Made by a program: the position numbers and the translations under genes
Part shown: positions 1 to 5,555 of the stretch, one piece after another
How positions within the stretch are numbered: the stretch's first letter is position 1
How the letters are laid out: each line of letters opens with the position of its first letter
Source: JBAQMG01 sp049302575
GTDB lineage: Bacteria > Bacillota > Desulfitobacteriia > Desulfitobacteriales > Desulfitobacteriaceae
NCBI GenBank assembly: GCA_049302575.1
Contig: JBAQMG010000062.1
Span: 1 to 7,261 of the forward strand
Length of the DNA stretch: 7,261 nucleotides
Direction: 5' to 3'
Notes under the pieces: generated by a model
What the model was told of the DNA's origin: nothing
What the model saw: the letters and a program-made list of their open reading frames with translations, nothing else
Databases searched by the model: none

Positions 1-155
1 CCTGCTGCCAGGCCCTTCTCCTTCCGGGGATTCAGGAAGATGAGCGGGAGAGATTTTCCATATTTAATTGTCACTGGACGAACAGAGATTTCCTTTAGTT
101 TTTGTGATGACAATGATGTTTTTCTATATCCTTGGTCTTTTGGAGCAATGTTCAT
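1..155 (-). CDS. possible 5' part of an unrecognised gene running off the left edge
   Basis: Reading the minus strand from an ATG at 155, the frame stays open to the window edge (51 codons, beginning MNIAPKDQGYRKTSL). Its composition (Lys, Glu and Ser rich, then a hydrophobic LPLIFL stretch) looks more natural than the Phe/Ser-rich plus-strand frame over the same bases, which is also open. No clear ribosome binding site precedes the ATG. A second minus frame starting at ATG 225 (MPQVLGPQGFEALL) stops at 124 and overlaps this one, which could mean that a frameshift split one older gene. I do not recognise a family. It may be a decayed remnant beside repeat copy A rather than a working gene. 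Confidence 0.22.
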   Translation of the reverse strand, partial: MNIAPKDQGYRKTSLSSQKLKEISVRPVTIKYGKSLPLIFLNPRKEKGLAA

Positions 156-241
156 GTTCTCGGATTCGACAGTCCGTAGGCACAAGAAGCGCCTCAAAAC
201 CTTGTGGCCCAAGGACTTGAGGCATATTAAGTAACATAGTC

Positions 242-436
242 GACCCCTGAAGGGATTCGACAAATTGCGAGAAGTACCAGTCCCCGACCGAGCGGGAACC
301 GCGAGGCGAGCATTGACAATCAACAACGGAGGAATTGTGTCGAGCAAAAGAGCCCTTCGCCTAGTTAAAGACGAAAGACTCTTTTGTTAAGTTGTCAGAA
401 TAGTTCCCCTTTGTGTGGGGGGGCGTACCCCAGGAG
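242..436. repeat. REP-like repeat, copy A
   Basis: This copy shares a long segment with copy C: GACCCCT, TTCGACAA, GAAGTACCAGTCCCC, ACCGAGCGG and GCGAGGCGAGCAT occur in the same order and spacing. With copy B it shares CGGAGGAATTGTG (327-339) and a GTCAGAA..GTTCCCC..GTACG/CCCC block (394-432). It contains a hairpin at 345-386. No transposase gene lies inside, so it is a non-autonomous, dispersed element. Similar GC-rich repeats in Clostridia are often near REP-associated tyrosine transposases (RAYT/IS200-like), but that link is inferred here. Its right part encodes the last residues of the antitoxin-like gene. Confidence 0.7.
345..386 (-). terminator. hairpin just beyond the antitoxin-like gene, probable terminator
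   Basis: The arms are 345-359 (CAAAAGAGCCCTTCG) and 372-386 (CGAAAGACTCTTTTG). Thirteen of fifteen positions pair, and the other two can form G-T wobbles in one orientation; the loop is 12 nt. It begins immediately after the TAA stop at 387-389 of the minus-strand gene, where a terminator is expected. It lies wholly inside repeat copy A, so the repeat may have brought the terminator with it. There is no long U-run after the stem, so strength is uncertain. Confidence 0.45.
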
Positions 437-650
437 ATTCCCAATGCTTCTGGGCTTCTTCAAAAATATCATCTAAAGACATATCTCTATAAACCTCTTC
501 CTGCTCTTTTAAATAGTCCTGTCCATTATGACCTTCAACTTGACGAATAAACCTTATAAAGCCAGAGTACCCCAATTCCTTGATTAATGCTCTAGACCCT
601 TTTTCAATTATTTCTTTATCAGTGTACTTCAATTTCTCATTCAATAACAT
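387..650 (-). CDS. small antitoxin-like partner of the PIN-domain protein
   Basis: The start is ATG at 650, set by AAAGGAG ending 10 nt upstream (661-664 on the minus strand). Upstream in-frame TTG codons at 659 and 653 sit too close to that site. The protein is 87 aa. The middle (KGSRALIKELGYSGFIRFIRQ, then a GQDYLKEQEEVYRDMSLDDIFEE stretch) resembles a family of small clostridial proteins of the form ALxxxLGxxxxxRFxxQ..G..DYxKER...LsxDdIf, commonly found beside PIN proteins; this is recalled and was not searched. It overlaps the PIN gene by 14 nt, so the two are probably translationally coupled. An antitoxin role is inferred from size and pairing. The last ~15 residues (SPGVRPPTQRGTILTT) are encoded by repeat copy A, so the native C-terminus was probably replaced by the insertion. 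Confidence 0.72.
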   Translation of the reverse strand: MLLNEKLKYTDKEIIEKGSRALIKELGYSGFIRFIRQVEGHNGQDYLKEQEEVYRDMSLDDIFEEAQKHWESPGVRPPTQRGTILTT

Positions 651-1113
651 CAATATCAATCTCCTTTCTCAGAAAATCAATGGGGTTAAACAACTTAATA
701 TCACCAACAAGATTCTTCAATAGGTATTCATTATTGTTAATCGTTCTAATAAATCTGTCATCGCAAGTAATAAAATAATCACATTCATTATAAATAGCGC
801 ACGCTAGATGTAAAGCATCTCTTTCTTTAGCACTAGATTTTTCCATGATGCTTTTTGCAGTCGCTCTTATTTCTTTATTCGGTTCGACAACTTCACTACA
901 TAATGATGATACCGATTCTATATGAACTTTTCTGTCGATAAACGGATTCCTGCTATTTTCATATTCAAGAATGAAAGACCATACAAGAGTATGCTGTCCC
1001 TTTTCAATAAGCTCAAATAATATATCTATAGCCATTGCCTCAAAGCGTATCCTCATCTGACTCTGGTCATCGAAAACACGATTATACACGTTCATATCAA
1101 AATACATCTTCAT
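637..1113 (-). CDS. PIN-domain protein, VapC-like toxin (putative RNase)
   Basis: The product is 158 aa from the ATG at 1113 (MKMYFDMNVYNRVF). An in-frame GTG at 1125 and ATG at 1122 lie further upstream, but the AGGGTGAT motif about 7 nt before 1113 and the usual PIN start MKxYFDxNVY favour 1113. PIN hallmarks are D6 in YFDMN, acidic E50/E52 in SFILEYENSRNP, D99 in KERDALHLACA and D118/D119 in FITCDDRF. These form the expected acidic metal-binding cluster of Mg-dependent single-strand RNases, so it is predicted to cleave RNA in the cytoplasm as the toxin of a type II pair. It is transcribed first, ahead of the small partner gene it overlaps, which reverses the common antitoxin-first order. 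All catalytic acids are present, so it is probably active. The RNA target is unknown. Confidence 0.85.
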   Translation of the reverse strand: MKMYFDMNVYNRVFDDQSQMRIRFEAMAIDILFELIEKGQHTLVWSFILEYENSRNPFIDRKVHIESVSSLCSEVVEPNKEIRATAKSIMEKSSAKERDALHLACAIYNECDYFITCDDRFIRTINNNEYLLKNLVGDIKLFNPIDFLRKEIDIDVIE

Positions 1114-1149
1114 GTTGACCATCACCCTACTTCCAAACTTCTAATATCA

Positions 1150-1158
1150 ATTATAGCA
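1150..1158 (-). promoter_or_regulatory. extended -10 promoter of the PIN operon
   Basis: The minus strand reads TGCTATAAT, a perfect TATAAT (1150-1155) with the TG of an extended -10. No good -35 lies 17 nt upstream, which fits extended -10 promoters. The predicted start near 1143 gives a leader of about 30 nt to ATG 1113. A TTGACA further upstream (minus strand near 1215-1220) lacks a good partner. Confidence 0.6.
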
Positions 1159-1163
1159 CATGC

Positions 1164-1201
1164 ATGGAAATATTACACAGTTTCAAAATCAATATTTCCA
1201 T
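1164..1201. promoter_or_regulatory. inverted repeat over the PIN promoter, candidate operator
   Basis: Perfect 11-bp arms ATGGAAATATT (1164-1174) and AATATTTCCAT (1191-1201) are separated by 16 bp. The repeat begins 6 bp upstream of the extended -10 element and covers the -35 region on the minus strand. Type II antitoxins or toxin-antitoxin complexes usually repress their own promoter at such sites, so this is a candidate autoregulatory operator. Nothing identifies the binding protein directly. Confidence 0.5.
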
Positions 1202-1266
1202 TTAATCACCAACATGTCAACTTTCGAACAGGAAATCCTATCAGCTTCAGGACTTTACCCCATTTG

Positions 1267-1500
1267 TCGAATCCTAAGGGGGACAGTCCCCGACAACGAG
1301 GCAAAGCCGAGTTCGAGCAGGGATGCTCTCACAGGCTATAGTGCAGAGATATGGAAAAAGGCTAGTTTCCCCTTCCAATGTAACTGAATAGCGTTGTGTA
1401 ACATTTAATTGTCAGAATTGTTCCCCATTGTTTGAGGGTACGACCCCGGCACAACCGGCACAATTTCGGAGAGTATCGGAGGAATTGTGATCGAGCTCTA
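1267..1500. repeat. REP-like repeat, copy B, filling the gap between the two toxin-antitoxin modules
   Basis: It contains the palindrome GGGGACAGTCCCC (1279-1291), the CAGTCCCCGAC string shared with copy A, a GTCAGAATTGTTCCCC block (from 1411) and CGGAGGAATTGTG (1477-1489), again shared with copy A. It also has a tandem 9-bp repeat CCGGCACAA at 1446-1454 and 1455-1463. Its order of blocks matches copy A, but the interior (about 1300-1410) differs. The element lies just downstream of the hicB stop and upstream of the PIN promoter. The open frames across it look like by-products of the repeat, and I see no gene in 1202-1518. Confidence 0.62.
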
Positions 1501-1518
1501 GGGGAAGGATGAAGCTTA

Positions 1519-1884
1519 CTACGCCTTATATCCCATTCCTCTCGACAATTGATAGAGAATAAACTGATTTAGGCTAATATTTTCTTCCTTGGCCTTTTCA
1601 GATAACGCCTGGTGTAAGGACTTAGGCATACGGACACGAAGTTGCCCTGAAAAGTCAGTGGTTTTCCTCGGTTCCGGAATTTCTCGACCTAATTCGAAGC
1701 AAGCTTCAATCCATCCTCTTTTTGCATCTTCGAGGTTAACAAGGCACTCGTCTACGGTTTCGCCGTCTGACATACAACCCGGAAGCAGAGGGATCTGGGC
1801 GAACCAGCCGCCGCCCTCATCCTCAGCGAGCTTCCGGATCTTAATCTCATAATCTAATCTCATATAAAACTCTAATTCTTTCAC
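1519..1884 (-). CDS. hicB: HicB antitoxin of the HicAB type II toxin-antitoxin system
   Basis: The protein is 121 aa. Residues ~10-70 form the HicB N-terminal domain, with the typical DEGGGWFAQIPLLPGCMSDGETVDECLVNLEDA pattern (degenerate RNase H-like fold that binds HicA). Residues ~81-116 (LRVRMPKSLHQALSEKAKEENISLNQFI) form an Arc/MetJ-type ribbon-helix-helix DNA-binding domain. It should neutralise HicA and repress the operon. The start is GTG at 1884, overlapping the hicA stop as GTGA, with GGGAG 9 nt upstream; an internal ATG at 1863 has a poorer site. The length and both domains are complete. Repeat copy B starts about 19 nt past its stop. Confidence 0.93.
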   Translation of the reverse strand: MKELEFYMRLDYEIKIRKLAEDEGGGWFAQIPLLPGCMSDGETVDECLVNLEDAKRGWIEACFELGREIPEPRKTTDFSGQLRVRMPKSLHQALSEKAKEENISLNQFILYQLSRGMGYKA

Positions 1885-2144
1885 TCTTCCTCGCTCCCTT
1901 CTAGTTTTCGGATTGCATCCAGAGCTTCTTTCACGTAGACAGATTTGATTGGACGGGCAAAGGGGATAGTTAGGATTTCTGTAAGATCAGGGTGAGTGTA
2001 CTGAAAATGGCTTGTTCCGCTTCGGTGTTTACGCCGCTCAAAACCAAAGCGAATAATTAGCTTTTCTAACTCCTCGAACTTTACGTCTTTTGGATTTCTT
2101 ACGATTTCCGCATAGAGCTTATCAAACTTGGTCGAGCGAATCAC
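1881..2144 (-). CDS. hicA: HicA toxin, mRNA interferase of HicAB
   Basis: The 87-aa protein has the HicA double-stranded-RNA-binding-like fold signature: KFEELEKLIIRFGFERRKHRSGTSHFQYTHP, followed by LTIPFARPIKSVYVKEALDAI. H46 in GTSHF is the expected catalytic histidine, so the toxin appears intact. HicA cleaves mRNA and tmRNA in other bacteria and is held inactive by HicB. It is the first gene of a two-gene operon with a 4-nt overlap into hicB. The only usable start I see is GTG at 2144. It has no normally spaced ribosome binding site: GAGAG abuts the GTG and AGGTGAT overlaps it. The predicted promoter would leave only a few nucleotides of leader. Confidence 0.92.
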   Translation of the reverse strand: MIRSTKFDKLYAEIVRNPKDVKFEELEKLIIRFGFERRKHRSGTSHFQYTHPDLTEILTIPFARPIKSVYVKEALDAIRKLEGSEEE

Positions 2145-2155
2145 CTCTCAAAATA

Positions 2156-2184
2156 ATGATACCAAATTTGGAACCGTTCTGCAA
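2156..2184 (-). promoter_or_regulatory. hicAB promoter with a palindrome in the spacer
   Basis: On the minus strand, TTGCAG (2179-2184) and TATCAT (2156-2161) are separated by exactly 17 bp. The -10 matches TATAAT at 5 of 6 positions; the -35 is weak, keeping only TTG. The spacer begins with the perfect palindrome CCAAATTTGG (2162-2171), directly abutting the -10. A dimeric repressor there would block polymerase, and HicB with its ribbon-helix-helix domain is the obvious candidate. The start site would fall about 4-5 nt before the GTG of hicA. Confidence 0.5.
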
Positions 2185-2220
2185 GCGCGTTTTGAAATTT
2201 ATGTAAAAAGAGCACTTCTA

Positions 2221-2256
2221 TTTTTATCGACGTTTTTATCGACGTTTTTATCGACG
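2221..2256. repeat. three tandem 12-bp iterons TTTTTATCGACG upstream of hicA
   Basis: Three exact copies lie at 2221-2232, 2233-2244 and 2245-2256. The period of 12 bp is close to one DNA turn. They are about 80-110 bp upstream of the hicA start, with no gene across them. An inverted fourth half-site (TTCGATAAA) follows at 2271-2279. They may be regulatory binding sites or simple slippage expansion. Confidence 0.75.
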
Positions 2257-2279
2257 AAAGGACTCCTTTTTTCGATAAA
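2247..2279. promoter_or_regulatory. 33-bp near-perfect palindrome upstream of hicA
   Basis: Arms 2247-2262 and 2264-2279 surround a single central base; 14 of 16 positions pair, including the inner AAAGGA-C-TCCTTT. The left arm contains the last iteron. It lies between the end of the helicase gene remnant and hicA. It could be a dimer operator or, in RNA, a bidirectional hairpin separating the helicase and hicAB transcripts. There is no clear U-run on the minus strand, so an operator is slightly favoured. Confidence 0.5.
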
Positions 2280-2368
2280 CAGAATAGTTTATGGTTTCAG
2301 ATTACATCTCAAAAAAGCAAGCTAAATAGGTGTATCAAACAATCCCTAAAGGTTTCCCTCTGCCCTCT

Positions 2369-2459
2369 GTGTCAGAATAGAGAGGGTCTAGGAACCTGCG
2401 CGGGAACCTGCGCGTACAGGAACCTGCGCGTAACGGTGAGCGGCAGCGAACTGTTACGC
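2369..2459. repeat. GGAACCTGCGCG repeat array plus inverted repeat
   Basis: GGAACCTGCGCG occurs at 2391-2402, 2403-2414 and 2419-2430, the first two head to tail. An inverted repeat GCGTAAC / GTTACGC (2428-2434, 2453-2459) follows. TGTCAGAATAG at 2370-2380 is identical to 393-403 in repeat copy A, which ties this array to the same repeat family. The array encodes about the last 29 residues of the out-of-frame helicase tail, so it seems to have inserted into or replaced the end of that gene. Confidence 0.75.
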
Positions 2460-2644
2460 CGAGTATGAGCTAGGACTTGATCAGCTAAGACCTGGTAGGC
2501 AGAATGAAGAAAGGTCTGGCTATCCTGATCATATTCCAAGTCTAGGATGGGGATGACCCCTGTTAGGTCGCGAGAAATATCAGCCAGCAAGTCTTGTTCC
2601 TCGTTGGAAGATCCGATATATAGGTAATACAGTTTAGCTGTATT
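2372..2644 (-). pseudogene. out-of-frame C-terminal part of the SF2 helicase
   Basis: Directly after the A7 run, the -1 frame continues as KNTAKLYYLYIGSSNEEQDLLADISRDLTG and VIPILDLEYDQDSQTFLHSAY. This is a natural-looking continuation of the helicase C-lobe (the usual K.A.LYYLYI step after motif VI). From about 2459 onwards the frame reads through the GGAACCTGCGCG array and ends at TGA 2372-2374. It has no start of its own with a ribosome binding site. One extra A would join it to the upstream gene and give a 501-aa protein. It is reached only by -1 frameshifting, transcriptional slippage, or not at all. Confidence 0.75.
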
Positions 2645-3876
2645 TTTTTACCAGATTGGCGCAGAATCCTGCCCAGTCTCTGAATGCGTTGCCGGTTGGT
2701 GCTGGTGGAGGACGCGATTATCCCTATATCGGTGGCTGGTACATTCAAACCTTCATCTAGGGCACGGCAGCTTACTAGGATACGAATTTGTCCATCTTGA
2801 TATTTACGTAGAATATCTTTTCTAATTCGCTCGTCCATTTCGGAATGATAACGCCCCACCTGTCCGGGAAATAGCAAATTTAACTCTTCATAGAGAGTGT
2901 CCGCCATCTCAATTCTTTCGTTAAAAATCAAAATCTTTGAGCTTTGTGGAAGCTGGGTCAGAAGATTCTTGACACAGCTTATCCGGGATTCGGCCCGATA
3001 GACCAGATCTTTGCGCGTATGAGAATAGTAGAGCACTGAACGGGCTAGTGAGGCCATTTCGTTATCCAAGGAATTTCGAGCCATTTGCTCGAGGCTTGCA
3101 AAAAAATGTGATCTATTTAAACCTTTTAAAAAAGGACTACATATCAAGAGTTTTTCAAGAGCGATAGTTAGTTTATCAGTTAAGTCCATATAAAGTAATT
3201 GTTCATCACGAGTAAAGCTTAATTTTAGGTTAAAGATGGCAAAAGAACTTATGATATTGGCATTTAAGGCCTCGACAAAGCCGTATTTGAAGATCTCCGG
3301 TCCCAAGGCAGGCACCAGTTTTTCGTTAAAAGCAGCTGTTTCTGGGGTGGCGGATAAGCCTAGGGCATAGTAATGCAAAGCTTGACCTTTGATAGTAATT
3401 TGCGAGATAAAATTAAAGATGCGAGAATTTTCTGCGCTGCTATAGTGATGACATTCATCCGCGATCAGCAAGATAGGACTCCCTTGATGATAGTCGTTAA
3501 GTACATGTCGGGCTAAAGTGTAGCGGGCCGAGTTTACCACATAAACCATATACTTGCGGGTAGGGGGGTCTTTGTGCATCCCGTAATAAACCCCAATGTC
3601 ATCAGGGGAAACAGCCAGATCTTCCTGTAAACTCTTAACCCATTGATTAGCCAGAAAAACCTTAGGCACGACAATCTTGATTTTTAAAGCAGGTGCCTGC
3701 TTTGTTAACAATACATACTCTAGCCTGGCTATGGCTCCCAAGGCTAGGATAGTTTTGCCTGCCCCAGTGACAACATTGATAATACCTTTACCTTGGTTGT
3801 TAAACCAGATATCAAGGCATTCCTCCTGCCAGGAAAATAACTGTTTTTTCAGTTGACCATAAAAGCCCAAAGCCAT
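2563..3876 (-). CDS. SF2 DEAD/DEAH-type (DECH-box) helicase, C-terminus frameshifted
   Basis: The start is ATG at 3876, with AGGTGA 8 nt upstream; an in-frame GTG at 3888 is an alternative. The product is 437 aa as read. Superfamily 2 motifs are in order: SWQEEC near residue 17, Walker A TGAGKT (37-42), DECH (140-143) for ATP hydrolysis, motif III SAT (175-177), motif V DEGLNVPATD (374-383) and motif VI QRIQRLGRILR (396-406). It resembles the ResIII/XPB-like group of DNA helicases or translocases. The frame is lost after K411 in a run of seven A (2643-2649); the last 26 residues (IQLNCITYISDL onwards) look non-native. All catalytic motifs precede the break, so ATPase activity may survive. There are no nuclease or methylase domains and no operon partner upstream. 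The role is unknown; the surroundings suggest defence. Confidence 0.85.
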   Translation of the reverse strand: MALGFYGQLKKQLFSWQEECLDIWFNNQGKGIINVVTGAGKTILALGAIARLEYVLLTKQAPALKIKIVVPKVFLANQWVKSLQEDLAVSPDDIGVYYGMHKDPPTRKYMVYVVNSARYTLARHVLNDYHQGSPILLIADECHHYSSAENSRIFNFISQITIKGQALHYYALGLSATPETAAFNEKLVPALGPEIFKYGFVEALNANIISSFAIFNLKLSFTRDEQLLYMDLTDKLTIALEKLLICSPFLKGLNRSHFFASLEQMARNSLDNEMASLARSVLYYSHTRKDLVYRAESRISCVKNLLTQLPQSSKILIFNERIEMADTLYEELNLLFPGQVGRYHSEMDERIRKDILRKYQDGQIRILVSCRALDEGLNVPATDIGIIASSTSTNRQRIQRLGRILRQSGKKIQLNCITYISDLPTRNKTCWLIFLAT

Positions 3877-3888
3877 ACTTTTTCTCAC

Positions 3889-4373
3889 CTATTCCCCCCC
3901 TAGTTTAGCTTGATAAAACAAACTTATTAGAACCATTACAGATTGAGCAACGTGAAGTAGCCAGAACAATAATGGTTAAATGTTCCAAAAATCATGGAAA
4001 TCATAAAAACAAAACAGCTAACCTTTTGGCAACTATTTTAGTGGTTTCTTTTGCAATAAAAATGTCTCCATATTCATTTGCAGTACAGCACAAATTATAG
4101 CCGATGATCGGAAAAATAGGTAGTAAAACTGGTTATATGGCATATGCGGTGATTACGGTTCTTTGCCAAATTCAGAGAAAAAGTGTGATCTATGTGAGCG
4201 GGCGGGAACGGTCTAGAATGATATGGGTTGATCTCACGTCAATCTAGGACGGTCTACGACGTAGGCTGTTGCGATAGTCACAATAATGTGAGAAAATGAA
4301 TGATAATCTATTTTCTTTTACAATACCGTTAGTATGAAAAATGTGATGCTTTGACACGAAAGGCAGGTCGGCT
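3889..4373. other. 485-bp divergent intergenic region between helicase and ATPase genes
   Basis: I see no firm gene here. Landmarks are a possible 42-codon frame (3972-4100, listed separately), the direct repeat ACGGTCTA at 4208-4215 and 4249-4256, and an inverted repeat TCACA-N4-TGTGA at 4278-4291 about 85 bp before the ATPase start. Promoters for both flanking genes must lie here, but I could not find a -35/-10 pair with good spacing for either. A C7 run (3894-3900) sits just upstream of the helicase start. Confidence 0.5.
3972..4100 (+). CDS. doubtful small ORF with a signal-peptide-like sequence
   Basis: The 42-codon frame has a basic N-terminus (KCSKNHGNHKNKTAN), a hydrophobic stretch (LLATILVVSFAI) and a short tail with SFA before VQHKL. 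This looks like a signal peptide or a single membrane segment. There is no ribosome binding site before the ATG, and the frame is open for about 20 codons further upstream. It could be the broken start of a secreted protein, a small membrane peptide, or chance. I recognise no family. Confidence 0.15.
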   Translation: MVKCSKNHGNHKNKTANLLATILVVSFAIKMSPYSFAVQHKL

Positions 4374-5555
4374 ATGTCAGAACCATTTCGCTTGAAAAAC
4401 ATAACAATTAATGGATACCGCCCATTTTCAAACTTCAATGCCAATGTCGAGGCATTAGAAGTACTGATAGGAGCAAATGGTTCAGGAAAATCAAGTTTAT
4501 TTGAGTTTTTGAGATTTTTAAGAGATAGTGTGCATCAGGAAATCCCGCCAGAAATCATTGCTGGTTCGATAGGTCAACAAATATTTCATATACCAGGGCC
4601 AGAAAAGTTATCATGGAGCTTGGAAATTGATAACGGAAAACCAGTTGATCTTCTCTATGAGGGGGAATTAATGGGTCCAATTGGTCAGACTAAAATTTCA
4701 TACGAAAAGGTTCTGTCAGCAAAGCCTTTTAGTGAGGATTACAAAAAACAGTTTATTTATATGGACATTAGGGGAATGCATGGAGTTATACAAGATCCCG
4801 AGTCGAAAAAATTTCTGAAGCAAGAAATCTCTTTAAAACGTCCAAACCAACTAACCTTGAGTATTATGACAAATCCAGCCATGAAAACATTATATGAATT
4901 GCGAGAGTATATCAGGGAATGGCGCTTTTATAGTTCTTTCAATATTGCGAATCAAAAAATCCGCAAATCCGTGCCGATCGAACAATATCCTGTCCTTCAT
5001 GAAGACGCTGGTAACCTTAGTTCAGTCCTACACTTTTTAATGACCGAACATAGGAAAGCATTTGATGAAATGGTGCAGTCTATACGATTAGTCGTTCCTG
5101 GATTTCAAAGTTTGACGGTTAAAGCGAGAGGAGGCCCCGGAGAGGTTATTGCCTTTTGGAGGGAAGAAGGAGTGGAAAGCGAGTTGAGTTTGGCGGATCT
5201 GTCGGACGGCATTTTACGTTTGCTTTGTTGGGCAGTAATCTGTGTGCAGCCAAATCCACCGACACTAATCTGTATTGACGAACCTGACCAAGGTGTTCAT
5301 CCACGTACCTTGCCGGTTTTAGCTGATCTTTTTGCGAAAGTTTCCGACAGAACTCAATTATTTTTATCTACTCATTCTTCTTTCTTTCTTCTACAATTTG
5401 AATTATCCCAACTAGCAATCTTACGCAAGGAAAATGGTTGTGCCCGTTTTATAAAACCGAGCAATTCGGCAATTTTGAGAGCAAACTTAGAGGATTTTGG
5501 ACAAGAAGAGTTGGAGATCATGCACAGGAATGATGAACTGGAGCGGCTATCATGA
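4374..5555 (+). CDS. stand-alone ABC/OLD-like AAA_21 ATPase, putative defence sensor
   Basis: The 393-aa protein is soluble, with no transmembrane segment or signal peptide. Walker A is GANGSGKSS (33-41), the ABC-like signature is ADLSDGILR (274-282), Walker B is LICIDEPD (298-305) followed by the D-loop-like QGVHP (306-310), and the switch histidine is in STHS (332-335). The long insert between Walker A and the signature (about 60-270) is typical of RecF/SMC-like AAA_21 (COG4637-type) ATPases, not transporters. It begins SEPFRLKNITINGYRPF, the usual beta-strand start. The ribosome binding site is weak (AGGCAGG, 6 nt from ATG). It overlaps the next gene by ATGA, so the two products are likely made together and interact. 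Related ATPases pair with a small nuclease-like partner in anti-phage systems; that role is inferred. Confidence 0.9.
   Translation: MSEPFRLKNITINGYRPFSNFNANVEALEVLIGANGSGKSSLFEFLRFLRDSVHQEIPPEIIAGSIGQQIFHIPGPEKLSWSLEIDNGKPVDLLYEGELMGPIGQTKISYEKVLSAKPFSEDYKKQFIYMDIRGMHGVIQDPESKKFLKQEISLKRPNQLTLSIMTNPAMKTLYELREYIREWRFYSSFNIANQKIRKSVPIEQYPVLHEDAGNLSSVLHFLMTEHRKAFDEMVQSIRLVVPGFQSLTVKARGGPGEVIAFWREEGVESELSLADLSDGILRLLCWAVICVQPNPPTLICIDEPDQGVHPRTLPVLADLFAKVSDRTQLFLSTHSSFFLLQFELSQLAILRKENGCARFIKPSNSAILRANLEDFGQEELEIMHRNDELERLS

Noticed and set aside
40..234. Plus-strand open frame of 64 codons at the left edge
   Set aside because: It is Phe/Ser rich like an antisense shadow of the more natural minus-strand frame, and no ribosome binding site sits at a proper distance.
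242..436. Complete insertion sequence
   Set aside because: No transposase frame and no terminal inverted repeats with target duplication are visible; a non-autonomous REP-like element fits better.
1160..1387. Plus-strand open frame of 75 codons
   Set aside because: It runs through the PIN promoter region and repeat copy B, with no ribosome binding site and no protein-like pattern.
1589..1852. Plus-strand open frame opposite hicB
   Set aside because: It is a shadow of hicB, whose two domains are clear on the other strand.
2128..2325. Plus-strand open frame over the hicA promoter
   Set aside because: It is made largely of the 12-bp iterons (repeated LFLSTFLST) and lacks a start signal.
2221..2430. 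CRISPR array
   Set aside because: The 12-bp repeats are contiguous or nearly so and lack unique spacers of regular length; no cas genes are present.
4244..4444. Minus-strand open frame overlapping the ATPase start
   Set aside because: It overlaps the well-supported ATPase gene, has no ribosome binding site and no recognisable pattern.
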